Notes: a model not told the origin generated them from the sequence alone. 64,000 nucleotides of DNA from Streptomyces antibioticus (GCF_001514065.1 NZ_KQ948426.1:62001-126000); one strand, 5' to 3'. Shown: positions 18,508 through 26,512, counted from the first letter of the stretch. A program made the numbers and translations.

Positions 18508-19968
18508 CTAGAAGGGGAAGCTGCTCCGGCCGCGCTGGACCGAGATCCACTTCAGGGTGGTGAACGCGTCCAGCACGCTCTCGCCGTTCAGGCGGCCCAT
18601 GCCCGAGCTCTTCTCGCCGCCGAAGGGGACGACGGGCTCGTCGTGGACGGTGCCGTCGTTCACATGGAACATGCCGGTGTCGATCTGCTGGGCGAAGGCG
18701 ACACCCCGCTCGATGTCGCCCGTGTGGACGGCGCCGCTCAGGCCGTACGGAGTGTCGTTGACGATGCGTACGGCCTCCTCCTCGCCGTCGAAGGGGACGA
18801 GGAAGGCGACCGGGCCGAATACCTCCTGCCGCAGCAGGGCCGAGTGGGCGGGGACGCCGGTCAGGACGGACGGTTCGACGAGGTTGTCGGTCCGGCCGCC
18901 GCGTACCAGAGCCATGGCGCCCTCGGCGAGCGCCTGTTCGATCACGCTTGTGACGGCGTCCGCCTTGGAGTGGTTGATGAGCGGACCGATGACGGTCTCG
19001 GGCTCGCGCGGATCTCCGGTCTTGAGTGTCTTCACCTTGGCGACGAACTTCTCGGTGAACTCGTCGAGGACCGAGCGGTCGACCAGGATGCGGTTGGCGG
19101 CCATGCAGATCTGGCCCTGGTGGATGTACCGGCTGAAGACGGCCGCGTCGACGGCGTAGTCGACGTCGGCGTCGTCGAGGACCACCAGCGCGCTGTTGCC
19201 GCTCAGTTCGAGGACCGAGCGCTTGAGGTTCGCGGCACATACGGCGGCGACGTGGCGCCCGACCTGGTCGGAGCCGGTGAAGGAGATGACCTCCAGGAGA
19301 GGGTGGTCGATGAAGGCGTCACCGGTCTCGGCTATGTCGGTGATGACGACATTCAGCAGACCGCCGGGCAGACCGGCGTCCTGGAAGATCTTGGCGACCA
19401 GTGAGCCGCCCACGATCGGGGTCTCCTGATGCGGCTTGAGGACGACGGCGTTGCCGAGGGCGAGGGCCGGGGCCACCGACTTGACCGAGAGGAGGAAGGG
19501 GAAGTTGTAGGAGCTGATCACACCCACCACGCCGACCGGAACGCGCTGGACGCGGTTCTCCTTGCCGTCGACGGGAGAGGGGAGGATCCGGCCTTCGGGG
19601 CTCAGGGCCTGGTGGGCCGCCTCGCGCAGGAAGTCCTTGGCGAGGCGCAGTTCGAAGTCCGCCTTCAGCCGGGTGCCGCCGAGTTCGGTGATGATCGCGT
19701 CGGCGATCTCCTGCTCACGTTCCTCGACCAGGCGCAGCGCCCTTTCGAGAACGGCCCGGCGGGCGTACGGGTTGGTCGCGGCCCATGCCTTCTGGGCGCG
19801 GGCGGCCGCCTGGTACGCGTCGTCGACCTCGTCGACCGTGGCTATGGTGATCGACGCCAGCTTCTCGCCGTCGTACGGGTTGAAGTCGATGATGTCCCAG
19901 GAACCGGTGCCCGGACGCCACTCACCGTCGATGTACTGCTGGGCCAGGTCAGTGAAGTACGACGACAT
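18508..19968 (-). CDS. Aldehyde dehydrogenase (NAD(P)+)
   Basis: 486 residues, full-length ALDH superfamily. Oxidises an aldehyde to its acid. Seen: SYNFPFLLSVKSVAPALALGN (cofactor region), the general base in LELSGNSALVV, catalytic Cys in GQICMAANRI, and the C-terminal EVFGPVAFLVPF and PFGGEKSSGMGR. The closest remembered matches are benzaldehyde/vanillin dehydrogenase-like ALDHs, but substrate cannot be fixed. It stands alone with its own terminator; the XRE regulator gene (start 20941) lies upstream on the same strand, with about 110 bases between. Confidence 0.93.
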   Translation of the reverse strand: MSSYFTDLAQQYIDGEWRPGTGSWDIIDFNPYDGEKLASITIATVDEVDDAYQAAARAQKAWAATNPYARRAVLERALRLVEEREQEIADAIITELGGTRLKADFELRLAKDFLREAAHQALSPEGRILPSPVDGKENRVQRVPVGVVGVISSYNFPFLLSVKSVAPALALGNAVVLKPHQETPIVGGSLVAKIFQDAGLPGGLLNVVITDIAETGDAFIDHPLLEVISFTGSDQVGRHVAAVCAANLKRSVLELSGNSALVVLDDADVDYAVDAAVFSRYIHQGQICMAANRILVDRSVLDEFTEKFVAKVKTLKTGDPREPETVIGPLINHSKADAVTSVIEQALAEGAMALVRGGRTDNLVEPSVLTGVPAHSALLRQEVFGPVAFLVPFDGEEEAVRIVNDTPYGLSGAVHTGDIERGVAFAQQIDTGMFHVNDGTVHDEPVVPFGGEKSSGMGRLNGESVLDAFTTLKWISVQRGRSSFPF

Positions 19969-20080
19969 GCGATCCCCAAATCACTAGCGGACGCGCGATC
20001 TGCATCACGGTCTGAGCACACGTCATCGTACGTGCGGCACAAGCGAGTTGGGGACAGAGAGCGAACTTATGGGGAGAACC

Positions 20081-20941
20081 CTAAGAAAGCTGGAGGAGAC
20101 CCCGTAGCAGGTCCCGGCTCTCGTCCGGACCCGGGCTGTCCTGCTGGAGCTCCTTGAGTGCGCTCTCGTACTGGGCGACGTCCTCGCGCTTGTCCAGGTA
20201 GAGGGCGCTGGTGAGCTGCTCCAGATAGACCACGTCGGTGAGGTCGGACTCCGAGAAGCTCAGGATCGTGAACGCGCCGCTCTCGCCCGAGTGCCCGCCG
20301 AAGCTGAACGGCATGATCTGGAGCCGGATGTTGGGGTGCTGGGAGATCTCGATGAGGTGCTGGAGCTGACCCCGCATCACCTCGCGGTCGCCGTAAGGGC
20401 GGCGCAGGGCGGCCTCGTCGAGGACGATGTGGAAGTCGGGGGCGTTCTCGGCGACGAGGTACTTCTGCCGCTCCAGACGCAGCGCCACCCGCTTCTCGAT
20501 GTCGGCCGTGCTCGCGCCCTTCATGCCGCGCTGTACGACTGCACGTGCATACGCCTCGGTCTGCAGCAGGCCGTGCACGAACTGCACCTCGTAGGCGCGG
20601 ATGAGGTTCGCGGCGCCCTCCAGACCCACGTAAGTGGGGAACCAGCTCGGCAGCACGTCGGAGTAACTGTGCCACCAGCCCGCCACGTTGGCCTCGCGGG
20701 CGAGCGAGAGCAGCGACATGCGCTCGGCCTCGTCCGTGATGCCGTACAGCGTCAGGAGGTCCTCGACGTCCCTGGTCTTGAAGCTCACCCGGCCCAACTC
20801 CATCCGGCTGATCTTCGACTCGGATGCGCGGATGGAGTAGCCCGCGGCCTCACGCGTGATCCCCCGCGCCTCACGCAGTCGCCTGAGTTGTGATCCGAGC
20901 AGCATGCGCCGCACCACCGATCCCGGCTCTCCCGCGCTCAC
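20081..20941 (-). CDS. XRE family regulator with DUF5753 domain
   Basis: 286 residues. Residues ~12-70 are a helix-turn-helix (LLGSQLRRLREARGITREAAGYSIRASESKISRMELGR), followed by DUF5753 with its hallmark AYEVQFVHGLLQTEAYARAV and the YLEQLTSALYLD region. This family pairs with DUF397 and HATPase proteins (WhiJ/AbaA-like sets in Streptomyces) in developmental and antibiotic control. GTG 20941 was chosen because GGGGAGG lies 9 bases upstream; the open frame continues upstream but has no conserved sequence. It is divergent from the HATPase gene. Confidence 0.9.
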   Translation of the reverse strand: MSAGEPGSVVRRMLLGSQLRRLREARGITREAAGYSIRASESKISRMELGRVSFKTRDVEDLLTLYGITDEAERMSLLSLAREANVAGWWHSYSDVLPSWFPTYVGLEGAANLIRAYEVQFVHGLLQTEAYARAVVQRGMKGASTADIEKRVALRLERQKYLVAENAPDFHIVLDEAALRRPYGDREVMRGQLQHLIEISQHPNIRLQIMPFSFGGHSGESGAFTILSFSESDLTDVVYLEQLTSALYLDKREDVAQYESALKELQQDSPGPDESRDLLRGLLQLS

Positions 20942-21143
20942 GTTCGCCAGCCTCCCCAACCGTCTTCCGGGGCCGAAGTCTGCCACTAAAACACTTCGAG
21001 CTGTACTCGTCCGATTACAGAGATGGAAAGAAGCCAAAGATTCCACACAGGAGGTGGCCGCGAGAAGGCAAGAGAGAGGAGGAAGTTGGCGGAAAAAATG
21101 CCCAACAAGCGGTACGGCACCATCCAATTCGGTCACGTGCACG

Positions 21144-21165
21144 TGCATCTGCACCTTGCATCTGC
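21144..21165. promoter_or_regulatory. Direct TGCATCTGC repeats, probable operator of the XRE/HATPase locus
   Basis: TGCATCTGC occurs at 21144-21152 and 21157-21165 (13-base period), next to CACGTGCACG. The same 9-mer, inverted, occurs twice upstream of the DUF397 gene (22179-22199). The site lies in the 297-base region between the divergent regulator and HATPase start codons and could be bound by the XRE protein. If the HATPase gene starts at ATG 21098 instead, these bases would be coding. Confidence 0.45.
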
Positions 21166-21238
21166 ACCACACATCCGAAACCATGGTCCCGCGCAACCGC
21201 TGCATCGCAACGACCGCGAGTTCCCGGGAGTGCCTCGC

Positions 21239-21745
21239 ATGGGGATGAATGGATCGACCATGCTCGAGCCGTTACGGCAGGGCCTTCCGCCGCTGGATCC
21301 CGCGGCCGTGTCCAACGCCGCCTCCTGCGCTCTGCCCGCCCGCTACGAAGCGGTGCGCGAGGCACGGCAGTTCACCCGCAGAACGCTCGACCAGTGGGAC
21401 ATCGGCGACCGTTTCGACGACGCCTGTCTCGTGGTCTCCGAACTGGTCACCAACGCCCTGCGGCACGGACTGCCCTCCGACAACGGCCACGCCCCCGCAC
21501 AGGTCCCGCCGGTGCGGCTGCATCTGATGCGCTGGACGGACCGGCTGGTGTGCGCGGTGCGCGATCCCAGCCACGACAGCCCGGTGGCGCGCGATTCGGA
21601 CGACTTCGCGGCGGAATCCGGCCGCGGGCTGTTCCTCGTCGACTCCTTCGCCGACAGCTGGGGCTGGCACCCCCTGGCCGGCACCCTCAACGGCAAGGTC
21701 GTCTGGGCCCTGTTCCTGCTCCAGCCGCGGGAGTCCGCCGAGTGA
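21239..21745 (+). CDS. ATP-binding protein (HATPase_c, anti-sigma/RsbW-like kinase)
   Basis: 168 residues from ATG 21239, which has GGGAG eight bases upstream. Contains the Bergerat-fold N box (DDACLVVSELVTNALRHG) and the ATP-lid GRGLFLVDSFADSWGW, typical of the short Streptomyces HATPase proteins related to anti-sigma factors. An in-frame ATG at 21098 with AGGAGG upstream would add 47 residues, including a striking His-Val-His repeat; that segment coincides with the repeated DNA motif, so I treat it as more likely non-coding. The gene is followed by a strong hairpin. Partner proteins: XRE/DUF5753 (divergent) and DUF397 nearby. Confidence 0.85.
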   Translation: MGMNGSTMLEPLRQGLPPLDPAAVSNAASCALPARYEAVREARQFTRRTLDQWDIGDRFDDACLVVSELVTNALRHGLPSDNGHAPAQVPPVRLHLMRWTDRLVCAVRDPSHDSPVARDSDDFAAESGRGLFLVDSFADSWGWHPLAGTLNGKVVWALFLLQPRESAE

Positions 21746-21748
21746 GCC

Positions 21749-21774
21749 CCCGCGGCGTTTTTCCACGCCGCGGG
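21749..21774. terminator. Terminator after HATPase gene
   Basis: Perfect 10-bp stem, arms 21749-21758 and 21765-21774, 6-base loop starting TTTT. It follows the HATPase stop and precedes the convergent DUF397 gene. Confidence 0.78.
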
Positions 21775-21837
21775 TCTACGCGCGTCACCGCAGGTAGGCG
21801 GCCGGTCACCCCGGGTTGACCGGGGCGTCCGTCGCCC

Positions 21838-22098
21838 TCAGCCGGCTATCAGGTGGTCGAACTCGCCGTCCTTGACGCCCAGGAGCATCGCTTCGATCTC
21901 CGCGCGGGTGTAGACGAGCGCCGGGCCGTCCGGGAAGCGTGAGTTGCGCATGGCAACGCCGCCGTCCGGCAGTCGCGCGAACTCGACACAAGAACCCTGC
22001 GAGTTGCTGTGCCTGCTCTTCTGCCAGGCCACCCCGCTCAGGTCCGTGGCCGCCATGCCGTTGTACACGTCCATGCCGTTGTACACGTCGTGGTCCAC
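21838..22098 (-). CDS. DUF397 protein
   Basis: 86 residues. The DUF397 pattern is complete: WQKSRHSNSQGSCVEFARL, GVAMRNSRFPDGPALVYTRAEIEAML. These small acidic proteins accompany XRE/DUF5753 regulators in Streptomyces (WhiJ-like systems) and are thought to modulate them, sometimes as toxin-antitoxin-like pairs. GTG 22098 follows GGGGAG; an ATG at 22143 would add 15 residues. The N-terminus contains a perfect 18-base tandem duplication giving DVYNGMDVYNGM. It lies close to, and is probably regulated with, the XRE/HATPase pair. Confidence 0.88.
   Translation of the reverse strand: MDHDVYNGMDVYNGMAATDLSGVAWQKSRHSNSQGSCVEFARLPDGGVAMRNSRFPDGPALVYTRAEIEAMLLGVKDGEFDHLIAG
22053..22088. repeat. 18-base tandem duplication inside the DUF397 gene
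   Basis: Two identical adjacent 18-base copies at 22053-22070 and 22071-22088. In frame it duplicates six residues (DVYNGM) before the conserved domain, so the protein remains intact. Confidence 0.9.
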
Positions 22099-22178
22099 AG
22101 GTCGCTCCCCGGTGGTGCGGTGGCCTTGGGGCCATTGATGCAATGGTCAACTGGTCCGGATCATAGCTCTGTTCACGT

Positions 22179-22199
22179 GCAGATGCATGAGCAGATGCA
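22179..22199. promoter_or_regulatory. GCAGATGCA repeats upstream of the DUF397 gene
   Basis: GCAGATGCA occurs at 22179-22187 and 22191-22199 (12-base period), flanked on both sides by CACGTGCA-like sequence. It is the inverse of the TGCATCTGC pair at 21144-21165, pointing to one DNA-binding protein acting on both promoters. Confidence 0.45.
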
Positions 22200-22246
22200 C
22201 GTGCACGCGGGGTATTCCCGTGGTTACAGATGTGACGCAGGAGCAG

Positions 22247-22708
22247 CTACATCCGTTCCAACGCATCCCCCAGAGCCCGCATCACATGCGCTCTCCAGCC
22301 CCCGTCCATGATCGTCCGGGCCATCAGCTGTGCGGGGTCGTCGGGGTCGAATCCCTCGTGTACTAGAAAGAGACGCGTTCCGCGCCCTTCCTGTTCCAAC
22401 TTCCATGTGATGGTCCAGTCGGCGGAGTTGGCGGGATCGGTGTCGGTCCAGCGGACGCTCAGCATCCGTTCCGGCTGAAAACCGAGAACCTCCACGTCGA
22501 CGGTGCCGGAGAAGGTGGTGTTGGGCCGCGGCACGGACGTCATCGTGTACCGGTGACCGACCTCGAGACGGAACGCCTCGGTTCCTTGCATCTGCCACTG
22601 CACGAGCAACTCGGGCTCGGTGAGGGCGCGCCACACCTTGGCGGGCGGGTGCGGGAAGAACTGGTCGACGCGGATGACGGTGAGGTCGTCGTCAGGGGTG
22701 GCGTTCAT
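22247..22708 (-). CDS. SRPBCC/AHSA1 family protein
   Basis: 153 residues matching the activator-of-Hsp90-like START-fold family: FFPHPPAKVWRALTEPELLVQW, a central LGFQPERMLSVRW strand, and the C-terminal ending TIMDGGWRAHVMRALGDALE. In actinomycetes these are usually encoded with an ArsR regulator, as here: its ATG overlaps the arsR stop by four bases (22705-22708). The family binds hydrophobic ligands; no ligand is known for this member. Confidence 0.88.
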   Translation of the reverse strand: MNATPDDDLTVIRVDQFFPHPPAKVWRALTEPELLVQWQMQGTEAFRLEVGHRYTMTSVPRPNTTFSGTVDVEVLGFQPERMLSVRWTDTDPANSADWTITWKLEQEGRGTRLFLVHEGFDPDDPAQLMARTIMDGGWRAHVMRALGDALERM

Positions 22709-23061
22709 GTCGCGTCATCGTCGGGCATGCGGTCGAGCAGCTCGCCCAACCCCTTCAGCCGGTCGCGCCAGAACCGCTCGTACGGGTGGAGCCAGTCCTG
22801 CACCTCGGCGAGCGGGGCCGCCTCCAGGCGGTAGATGCGCTGCCGGCCGGAGCGCTGCTCGGAGACGAGGCCGGCGTCACGGAGCACCTTGAGGTGCTCG
22901 GACAGGCTCGGACGGGCCATGTCGAAGTGGGCGGCGAGGGCCTGCACGGGCTGCGGGCCGCCGTCGCGCAGGAGGCGCAGCACGGCACGGCGGGTGGCGT
23001 TGGCGAGCGCGGCGAACACCCGGTCCGCCTCGGCCTCTCCACGGACCCCGGCTGCGGTCAT
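22705..23061 (-). CDS. ArsR family transcriptional regulator
   Basis: 118 residues. Winged helix with ALANATRRAVLRLLRDG, the recognition helix in MARPSLSEHLKVLRDAGLVSEQR and the wing GRQRIYRLEAAPL. No metal-binding CxC pair is present, so it belongs to the metal-independent group that pairs with SRPBCC proteins; autorepression of the pair is likely. The SRPBCC gene follows with a four-base overlap, and the glyoxalase-fold gene is 10 bases upstream, so all three may form one operon. Confidence 0.9.
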   Translation of the reverse strand: MTAAGVRGEAEADRVFAALANATRRAVLRLLRDGGPQPVQALAAHFDMARPSLSEHLKVLRDAGLVSEQRSGRQRIYRLEAAPLAEVQDWLHPYERFWRDRLKGLGELLDRMPDDDAT

Positions 23062-23071
23062 GCCGACCCTC

Positions 23072-23443
23072 CTAGTGGTGTGCCTCCGTCAGCAGCATCA
23101 GACCGTTGCCGTCGGGGTCCGCGAACGAGGCCATACGGCCCCAGGGGAGCTCGTCGGGACCCTGCACGCGGACGCCCGCCGCGGCGAGCCGCGCGCAGTC
23201 GGCGTCGACGTCGGTCGTCACCAACATGATCCCCCGTGTCCCGCCGGGCTCGAAGCCGCCCATCCCCGGACCGGAGAGCGTGAACACGGTCTGCGCTCCG
23301 GGCGGCGCGACCTGGAGCCACCGCCCCTGGGGCAGATCGAGGTCGGCGGTGACGGTCATGCCGAGCACCTCGGTGTAGAAGCGCAGGGCGCGGTCCTGGT
23401 CGGTGACGGGGAGGGTGACGAAGGAGGCGTGGGTGATGGTCAT
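23072..23443 (-). CDS. VOC family (glyoxalase/bleomycin-resistance fold) protein
   Basis: 123 residues. The betaalphabetabetabeta repeats of the VOC fold are clear: SFVTLPVTDQDRALRFYTEVLGM in the first half and LAAAGVRVQGPDELPWGRMASFADPDGNGLMLL in the second. The final acidic residue typical of metal-binding VOC enzymes is plausible in LLTEAHH. Substrate unknown. The 65 bases upstream contain a perfect 18-bp inverted repeat, so its promoter must overlap that hairpin or the transcript enters from upstream ribosomal genes. Confidence 0.87.
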   Translation of the reverse strand: MTITHASFVTLPVTDQDRALRFYTEVLGMTVTADLDLPQGRWLQVAPPGAQTVFTLSGPGMGGFEPGGTRGIMLVTTDVDADCARLAAAGVRVQGPDELPWGRMASFADPDGNGLMLLTEAHH

Positions 23444-23456
23444 GCCGAACAGAATA

Positions 23457-23499
23457 GGTAGGCGATTCCCTACGCGTCAAACGTAGGGAATCGCCTACC
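23457..23499. terminator. Perfect 18-bp inverted repeat downstream of rpsR
   Basis: Arms 23457-23474 and 23482-23499 are exactly complementary, loop of 7 (CGTCAAA). It lies 10 bases past the rpsR stop and 14 bases before the VOC start, so it most likely ends the zinc-responsive ribosomal operon; the sequence is AT-richer than neighbours, and use as an operator is possible. Confidence 0.7.
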
Positions 23500-23508
23500 C
23501 ATAGGGGT

Positions 23509-23745
23509 TCACCTAGCGCTGGAGTACGGCAGCAGCGCCATCTCCCGGGCGTTCTTGATGGCGCGGGCCAGCTGTCGCTGCTGCTGGGCCGTGACGCGGG
23601 TGACGCGGCGGCTGCGGATCTTGCCGCGGTCGGAGATGAACTTCCGCAGCAGGTCGGTGTCCTTGTAGTCGATGTAGGTGATCTTGGCGGCGTCCAGCGG
23701 GTTGGGCCGGGACTTGAGGGGCTTGCGGTCGCTCTTACGAGGCAT
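23509..23745 (-). CDS. rpsR: 30S ribosomal protein S18 (alternative, cysteine-free)
   Basis: 78 residues: [22 protein letters not shown] and [28 protein letters not shown] are the S18 signature. No cysteine is present, marking it as a C-minus paralogue used when zinc is scarce. Its ATG overlaps the stop of the CobW-like gene (TGATG), so it is translationally coupled. S18 binds the platform of the small subunit near S6. Confidence 0.95.
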   Translation of the reverse strand: MPRKSDRKPLKSRPNPLDAAKITYIDYKDTDLLRKFISDRGKIRSRRVTRVTAQQQRQLARAIKNAREMALLPYSSAR

Positions 23746-24911
23746 CAGACCTCCAGGAGGGTGTCGAAGGCGGGCGGCAACTGCTTCCAGGCGCTGCGGC
23801 CCGCGGCGTACTCGGCATCGGTCAACAGGCAGGACTCCAGCAGCCGTTCGAGTCCGTCGCGGTCCAGGGCGGGGGACGTGAACACCAGGTGCTGGCAGCA
23901 GTCGCCGTGCTCGGGGTGCCAGTCCAGCGCGGCGGCGGCGCGACGCACCGGCGGGACCATGTCCCAGGCCGCGTCGGGGAGGGAGGCGAGCCAGGGCCCG
24001 ACGCTCTCCACGCACAGCGCACCGCCGGCCGCGTCCCAGTGCAGCAAGGTGTCCGGCCGGTCCGCGAGCCAGAACCGGCCCCGGCTGCGGGCGGCGGCAC
24101 AGGTGATGTCCTCCAGCGCCTCGTAGAGCCGCTCCGGATGGAAGGGCCGGTCCCGGTGCCACACGAGGGTGGAGACCCCGTGCGCATCGGCCTCGGCGGG
24201 CAGCAGCGCGCAGGCGGGATGCTGGGCCGCGGCGGCGGCCTCGACGTCGAAGCCGGCGAGGGCGGCTTGCGCCAGAGGGGAGAGGGGGCCCGCCGCAGGA
24301 GACGCCGCGCCCGCCAGGTCGCCGGGGCCGATCGGGACCTGGCGGGCCGTCGGGTGGAGCTGGGTCAGCAGCTCCCGGTCCTCGTCGTCGGCCTCCTCCG
24401 AGTCGGTCACGGCGAGGACGGGGGCGTACTCCAGCTGGCGGGCGAAGGTGTCGGCGATCGTGCGCTGGTCGGTCGCGGCCGCGGCGAGGCCGCGCTCGGC
24501 GAGGTCGTCGCCGTTGCCCAGACAGGGCAGGACCAGTGCCGGGTCGACCGCGGTGATCACGCCGGTGACGATGAGACCGCCGGCGGTCACCACCTCCGCC
24601 ATGGCCTTGGGCTCGACGGAGTCCCACAGTTCGACGATCGCGAGCCGCGTCGTCCCGTCGTCCGCCAGCCGCCGCAGCTCGGGCACGAGGTCTTCGCGCA
24701 GCGCGCAGCACGCGCAGTCGTTGACCAGGGGCGTCTCCCCGGCGGACAGCAGGCCGGAGGCGTCGCGCACGGTCCGCACCACCGTGCCCGCCGCCGCCGT
24801 CGCCAGGTCGTGGTGGAGCACGACGCTGCCGGACACGTCGGCGAGGAGCCGTTCGACGGCCGCCTTACGGGCGTCGGCGTGCAGCCCGCCGACGATCACG
24901 ACCGAGAGCAT
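23745..24911 (-). CDS. CobW-like protein of the zinc-starvation ribosome cluster (Mrf-like)
   Basis: 388 residues. CobW_C domain is present ([29 protein letters not shown]) and the CxCC motif of COG0523 metal chaperones is kept ([11 protein letters not shown] near 65). The Walker A loop expected at the N-terminus (GFLGSGKT-like) is replaced by [12 protein letters not shown], and the NKxD-type motif is not evident, so GTP binding is probably lost. In mycobacteria a CobW-like gene in the same cluster encodes Mrf, which recruits a hibernation factor to zinc-free ribosomes; that role is plausible here. Start ATG 24911 overlaps the rpmE stop. Confidence 0.85.
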   Translation of the reverse strand: MLSVVIVGGLHADARKAAVERLLADVSGSVVLHHDLATAAAGTVVRTVRDASGLLSAGETPLVNDCACCALREDLVPELRRLADDGTTRLAIVELWDSVEPKAMAEVVTAGGLIVTGVITAVDPALVLPCLGNGDDLAERGLAAAATDQRTIADTFARQLEYAPVLAVTDSEEADDEDRELLTQLHPTARQVPIGPGDLAGAASPAAGPLSPLAQAALAGFDVEAAAAAQHPACALLPAEADAHGVSTLVWHRDRPFHPERLYEALEDITCAAARSRGRFWLADRPDTLLHWDAAGGALCVESVGPWLASLPDAAWDMVPPVRRAAAALDWHPEHGDCCQHLVFTSPALDRDGLERLLESCLLTDAEYAAGRSAWKQLPPAFDTLLEV

Positions 24912-25168
24912 CAGCCCCGCTCCCCCGGCCGGCCGTACCGCCGCTCGAAGCGCTCCACGCGGCCCGCGGTGTCCAGGACGCGGGCGGTGCCCGTGTAGAA
25001 GGGGTGGCTGACGTTCGAGATCTCGACGTCCACGACCGGGTAGGTGTTGCCGTCCTCCCACTCGACCGTCTTCTCGCTCGTCATCGTCGAGCGGGTGAGG
25101 AAGGCGTAGTCGGCCGCACGGTCCCGGAAGACGACGGGACCGTACGCCGGATGGATGTCCTTGCGCAT
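24911..25168 (-). CDS. rpmE: 50S ribosomal protein L31 type B
   Basis: 85 residues. [16 protein letters not shown], the long type B insert and NVSHPFYTG identify L31B. It lacks the CxxC zinc motif of ordinary L31, so it is the zinc-independent form. TGATG coupling to the CobW-like gene downstream; rpmG lies 9 bases upstream on the same strand. Confidence 0.94.
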   Translation of the reverse strand: MRKDIHPAYGPVVFRDRAADYAFLTRSTMTSEKTVEWEDGNTYPVVDVEISNVSHPFYTGTARVLDTAGRVERFERRYGRPGERG

Positions 25169-25176
25169 GGCGGCGG

Positions 25177-25341
25177 TCAGCGCTCCTCTCGGAAGTCGAC
25201 GTGGCGGCCGGCGACCGGGTCGTACTTGCGCAGCGTCATGCGGTCCGGGTCGTTGCGGCGGTTCTTGCGGGTGACATAGGTGAAGCCGGTCCCGGCCGTG
25301 GACCGGAGCTTGATGACCGGGCGGAGTTCGTTGCGAGCCAT
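25177..25341 (-). CDS. rpmG: 50S ribosomal protein L33 (alternative, cysteine-free)
   Basis: 54 residues: [34 protein letters not shown]... is a full L33, without the two CxxC pairs of the zinc-binding paralogue. First gene of the minus-strand arm rpmG-rpmE-cobW-rpsR. A Zur-box-like palindrome lies 15 bases upstream of its start. Confidence 0.94.
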   Translation of the reverse strand: MARNELRPVIKLRSTAGTGFTYVTRKNRRNDPDRMTLRKYDPVAGRHVDFREER

Positions 25342-25355
25342 GCCGTGTATCTTAC

Positions 25356-25370
25356 TGAAAATGAATTCCA
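25356..25370. promoter_or_regulatory. Zur box between divergent zinc-free ribosomal genes
   Basis: TGAAAATGAATTCCA matches the streptomycete Zur consensus TGAAAATGATTTTCA at 13 of 15 positions. It is centred between rpmG (start 25341, minus) and rpmB (start 25405, plus), so zinc-loaded Zur can repress both arms and zinc starvation would open them. Local sequence is notably AT-rich. Confidence 0.88.
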
Positions 25371-25404
25371 TTTACACAACTGCTTCGAGAGAGGTGCGTC
25401 ACCC

Positions 25405-25641
25405 GTGTCCGCCCACTGCATGCTGACCGGCGCCCGGCCCGGCTTCGGCAACCGCATCTCCCACTCCCACCGGCGCACCTCGCGCCGCTTCGACCCCAAC
25501 ATCCAGTCCAAGCGGTACTGGCTGCCCAGCGAGGGCCGGCACGTCCGGCTGCGGCTGAGCGCGAAGGGGATCAAGACCGTCGACACGATCGGCGTCGAGG
25601 CGGCCGTGGCGCGCATCCGCGCCCGGGGAGTGAGGATCTGA
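25405..25641 (+). CDS. rpmB: 50S ribosomal protein L28 (alternative)
   Basis: 78 residues. [24 protein letters not shown] and [16 protein letters not shown] identify L28. Only one cysteine (SAHCMLTGA) remains where the zinc form has a CxxC pair, so this is the C-minus version. GTG 25405 follows GAGAGAGG. Its stop overlaps the rpsN start (TGATG). Confidence 0.94.
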   Translation: MSAHCMLTGARPGFGNRISHSHRRTSRRFDPNIQSKRYWLPSEGRHVRLRLSAKGIKTVDTIGVEAAVARIRARGVRI

Positions 25642-25946
25642 TGGCCAAGAAGAGCAAGATCGCAAAGAACGAGCAGCGACAGGAGATCGTCGCCCGGTAC
25701 GCCGAGCGACGGGCCGAGCTGAAGGAGATCATCCGGCGGCCGTCCTCGACGGACGCCGAACGGCAGGCGGCCCGGCGGGAGTTGGGTCGGCAGCCGCGGG
25801 ACGCCAGCGCCACCCGGGTGCGCAACCGCGACCAGGTGGACGGCCGGCCGCGCGGCTACTTCCGGGCCTTCGGCCTGTCCCGGGTGAGTCTGCGGGAGCA
25901 GGCGCATGCCGGGTACCTTCCGGGGGTCCGCAAGTCCTCCTGGTAG
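25641..25946 (+). CDS. rpsN: 30S ribosomal protein S14 (alternative, 101-residue)
   Basis: 101 residues, the long zinc-independent S14 form. [28 protein letters not shown] and [40 protein letters not shown] are diagnostic; no CxxC pair. Coupled to rpmB by TGATG. Together with rpmG, rpmE and rpsR it completes a set replacing zinc-binding ribosomal proteins. Confidence 0.95.
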   Translation: MAKKSKIAKNEQRQEIVARYAERRAELKEIIRRPSSTDAERQAARRELGRQPRDASATRVRNRDQVDGRPRGYFRAFGLSRVSLREQAHAGYLPGVRKSSW

Positions 25947-26008
25947 CTTGCTGCGGTCGTGGCGTCGCCGGTGTCGGGGCGTCGTCTGCCATCCGCTAGG
26001 GAGCTTCC

Positions 26009-26512
26009 ATGGGTTCGGCTTCGGCTTCTGCTTCGGTGAACTTCTCGCGCACCACGGCGGCCGCGGCCCTGGCCCTCGTGGGGGTCCTCGCGCTCGGCGC
26101 GTGCAGTTCGGACGACGGCTCGGACTCCGACGACGCGACGCCGAGCGCGAGCACCTCCTCCGGCGCCTCCGACGGAGGTTCGGCCTCCTCGTCCGCCTCC
26201 GGCGAGCTGGCCGGCAGCTGGCTCACCACCGCCAAGGGCAAGGCCGTCGTCCTGATGGTCAACGGCACCGAGGCGGGGCTGTTCGCGACCGGCGGGACCG
26301 TGTGCAGCGGGACCGCGGGCGAGGAGTCCGGGATGCAGATGATCCACCTCAAGTGCACGGACGGCAGCAAGGACCGGGCGACCGGGATGGTCGACTCCGT
26401 CGGCAAGACCACCCTCAAGGTGACGTGGGAGGGCGGCCTCGGCGCGGAGACGTACACCAAGGCGGAGGGCGGCAAGCTGCCGTCGGGCCTGCCCACGGCG
26501 AGCCTGGGCTGA
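26009..26512 (+). CDS. Secreted lipoprotein, unknown function
   Basis: 167 residues. A lipoprotein signal is clear: hydrophobic AAAALALVGVLALGAC with the lipobox LGAC near residue 32, followed by a Ser/Asp/Thr-rich linker (to about 70). The mature domain is small and beta-rich (GSWLTTAKGKAVVLMVNGTEAGLFATGG...), with two cysteines that could form a disulfide. ATG 26009 follows AGGGAG. No family is recognised with confidence. A second lipoprotein follows on the same strand. Confidence 0.78.
   Translation: MGSASASASVNFSRTTAAAALALVGVLALGACSSDDGSDSDDATPSASTSSGASDGGSASSSASGELAGSWLTTAKGKAVVLMVNGTEAGLFATGGTVCSGTAGEESGMQMIHLKCTDGSKDRATGMVDSVGKTTLKVTWEGGLGAETYTKAEGGKLPSGLPTASLG

Noticed and set aside
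22587..22595. A third TGCATCTGC copy
   Set aside because: Single copy inside the SRPBCC coding region, without the paired arrangement or the CACGTGCA flank; probably chance.
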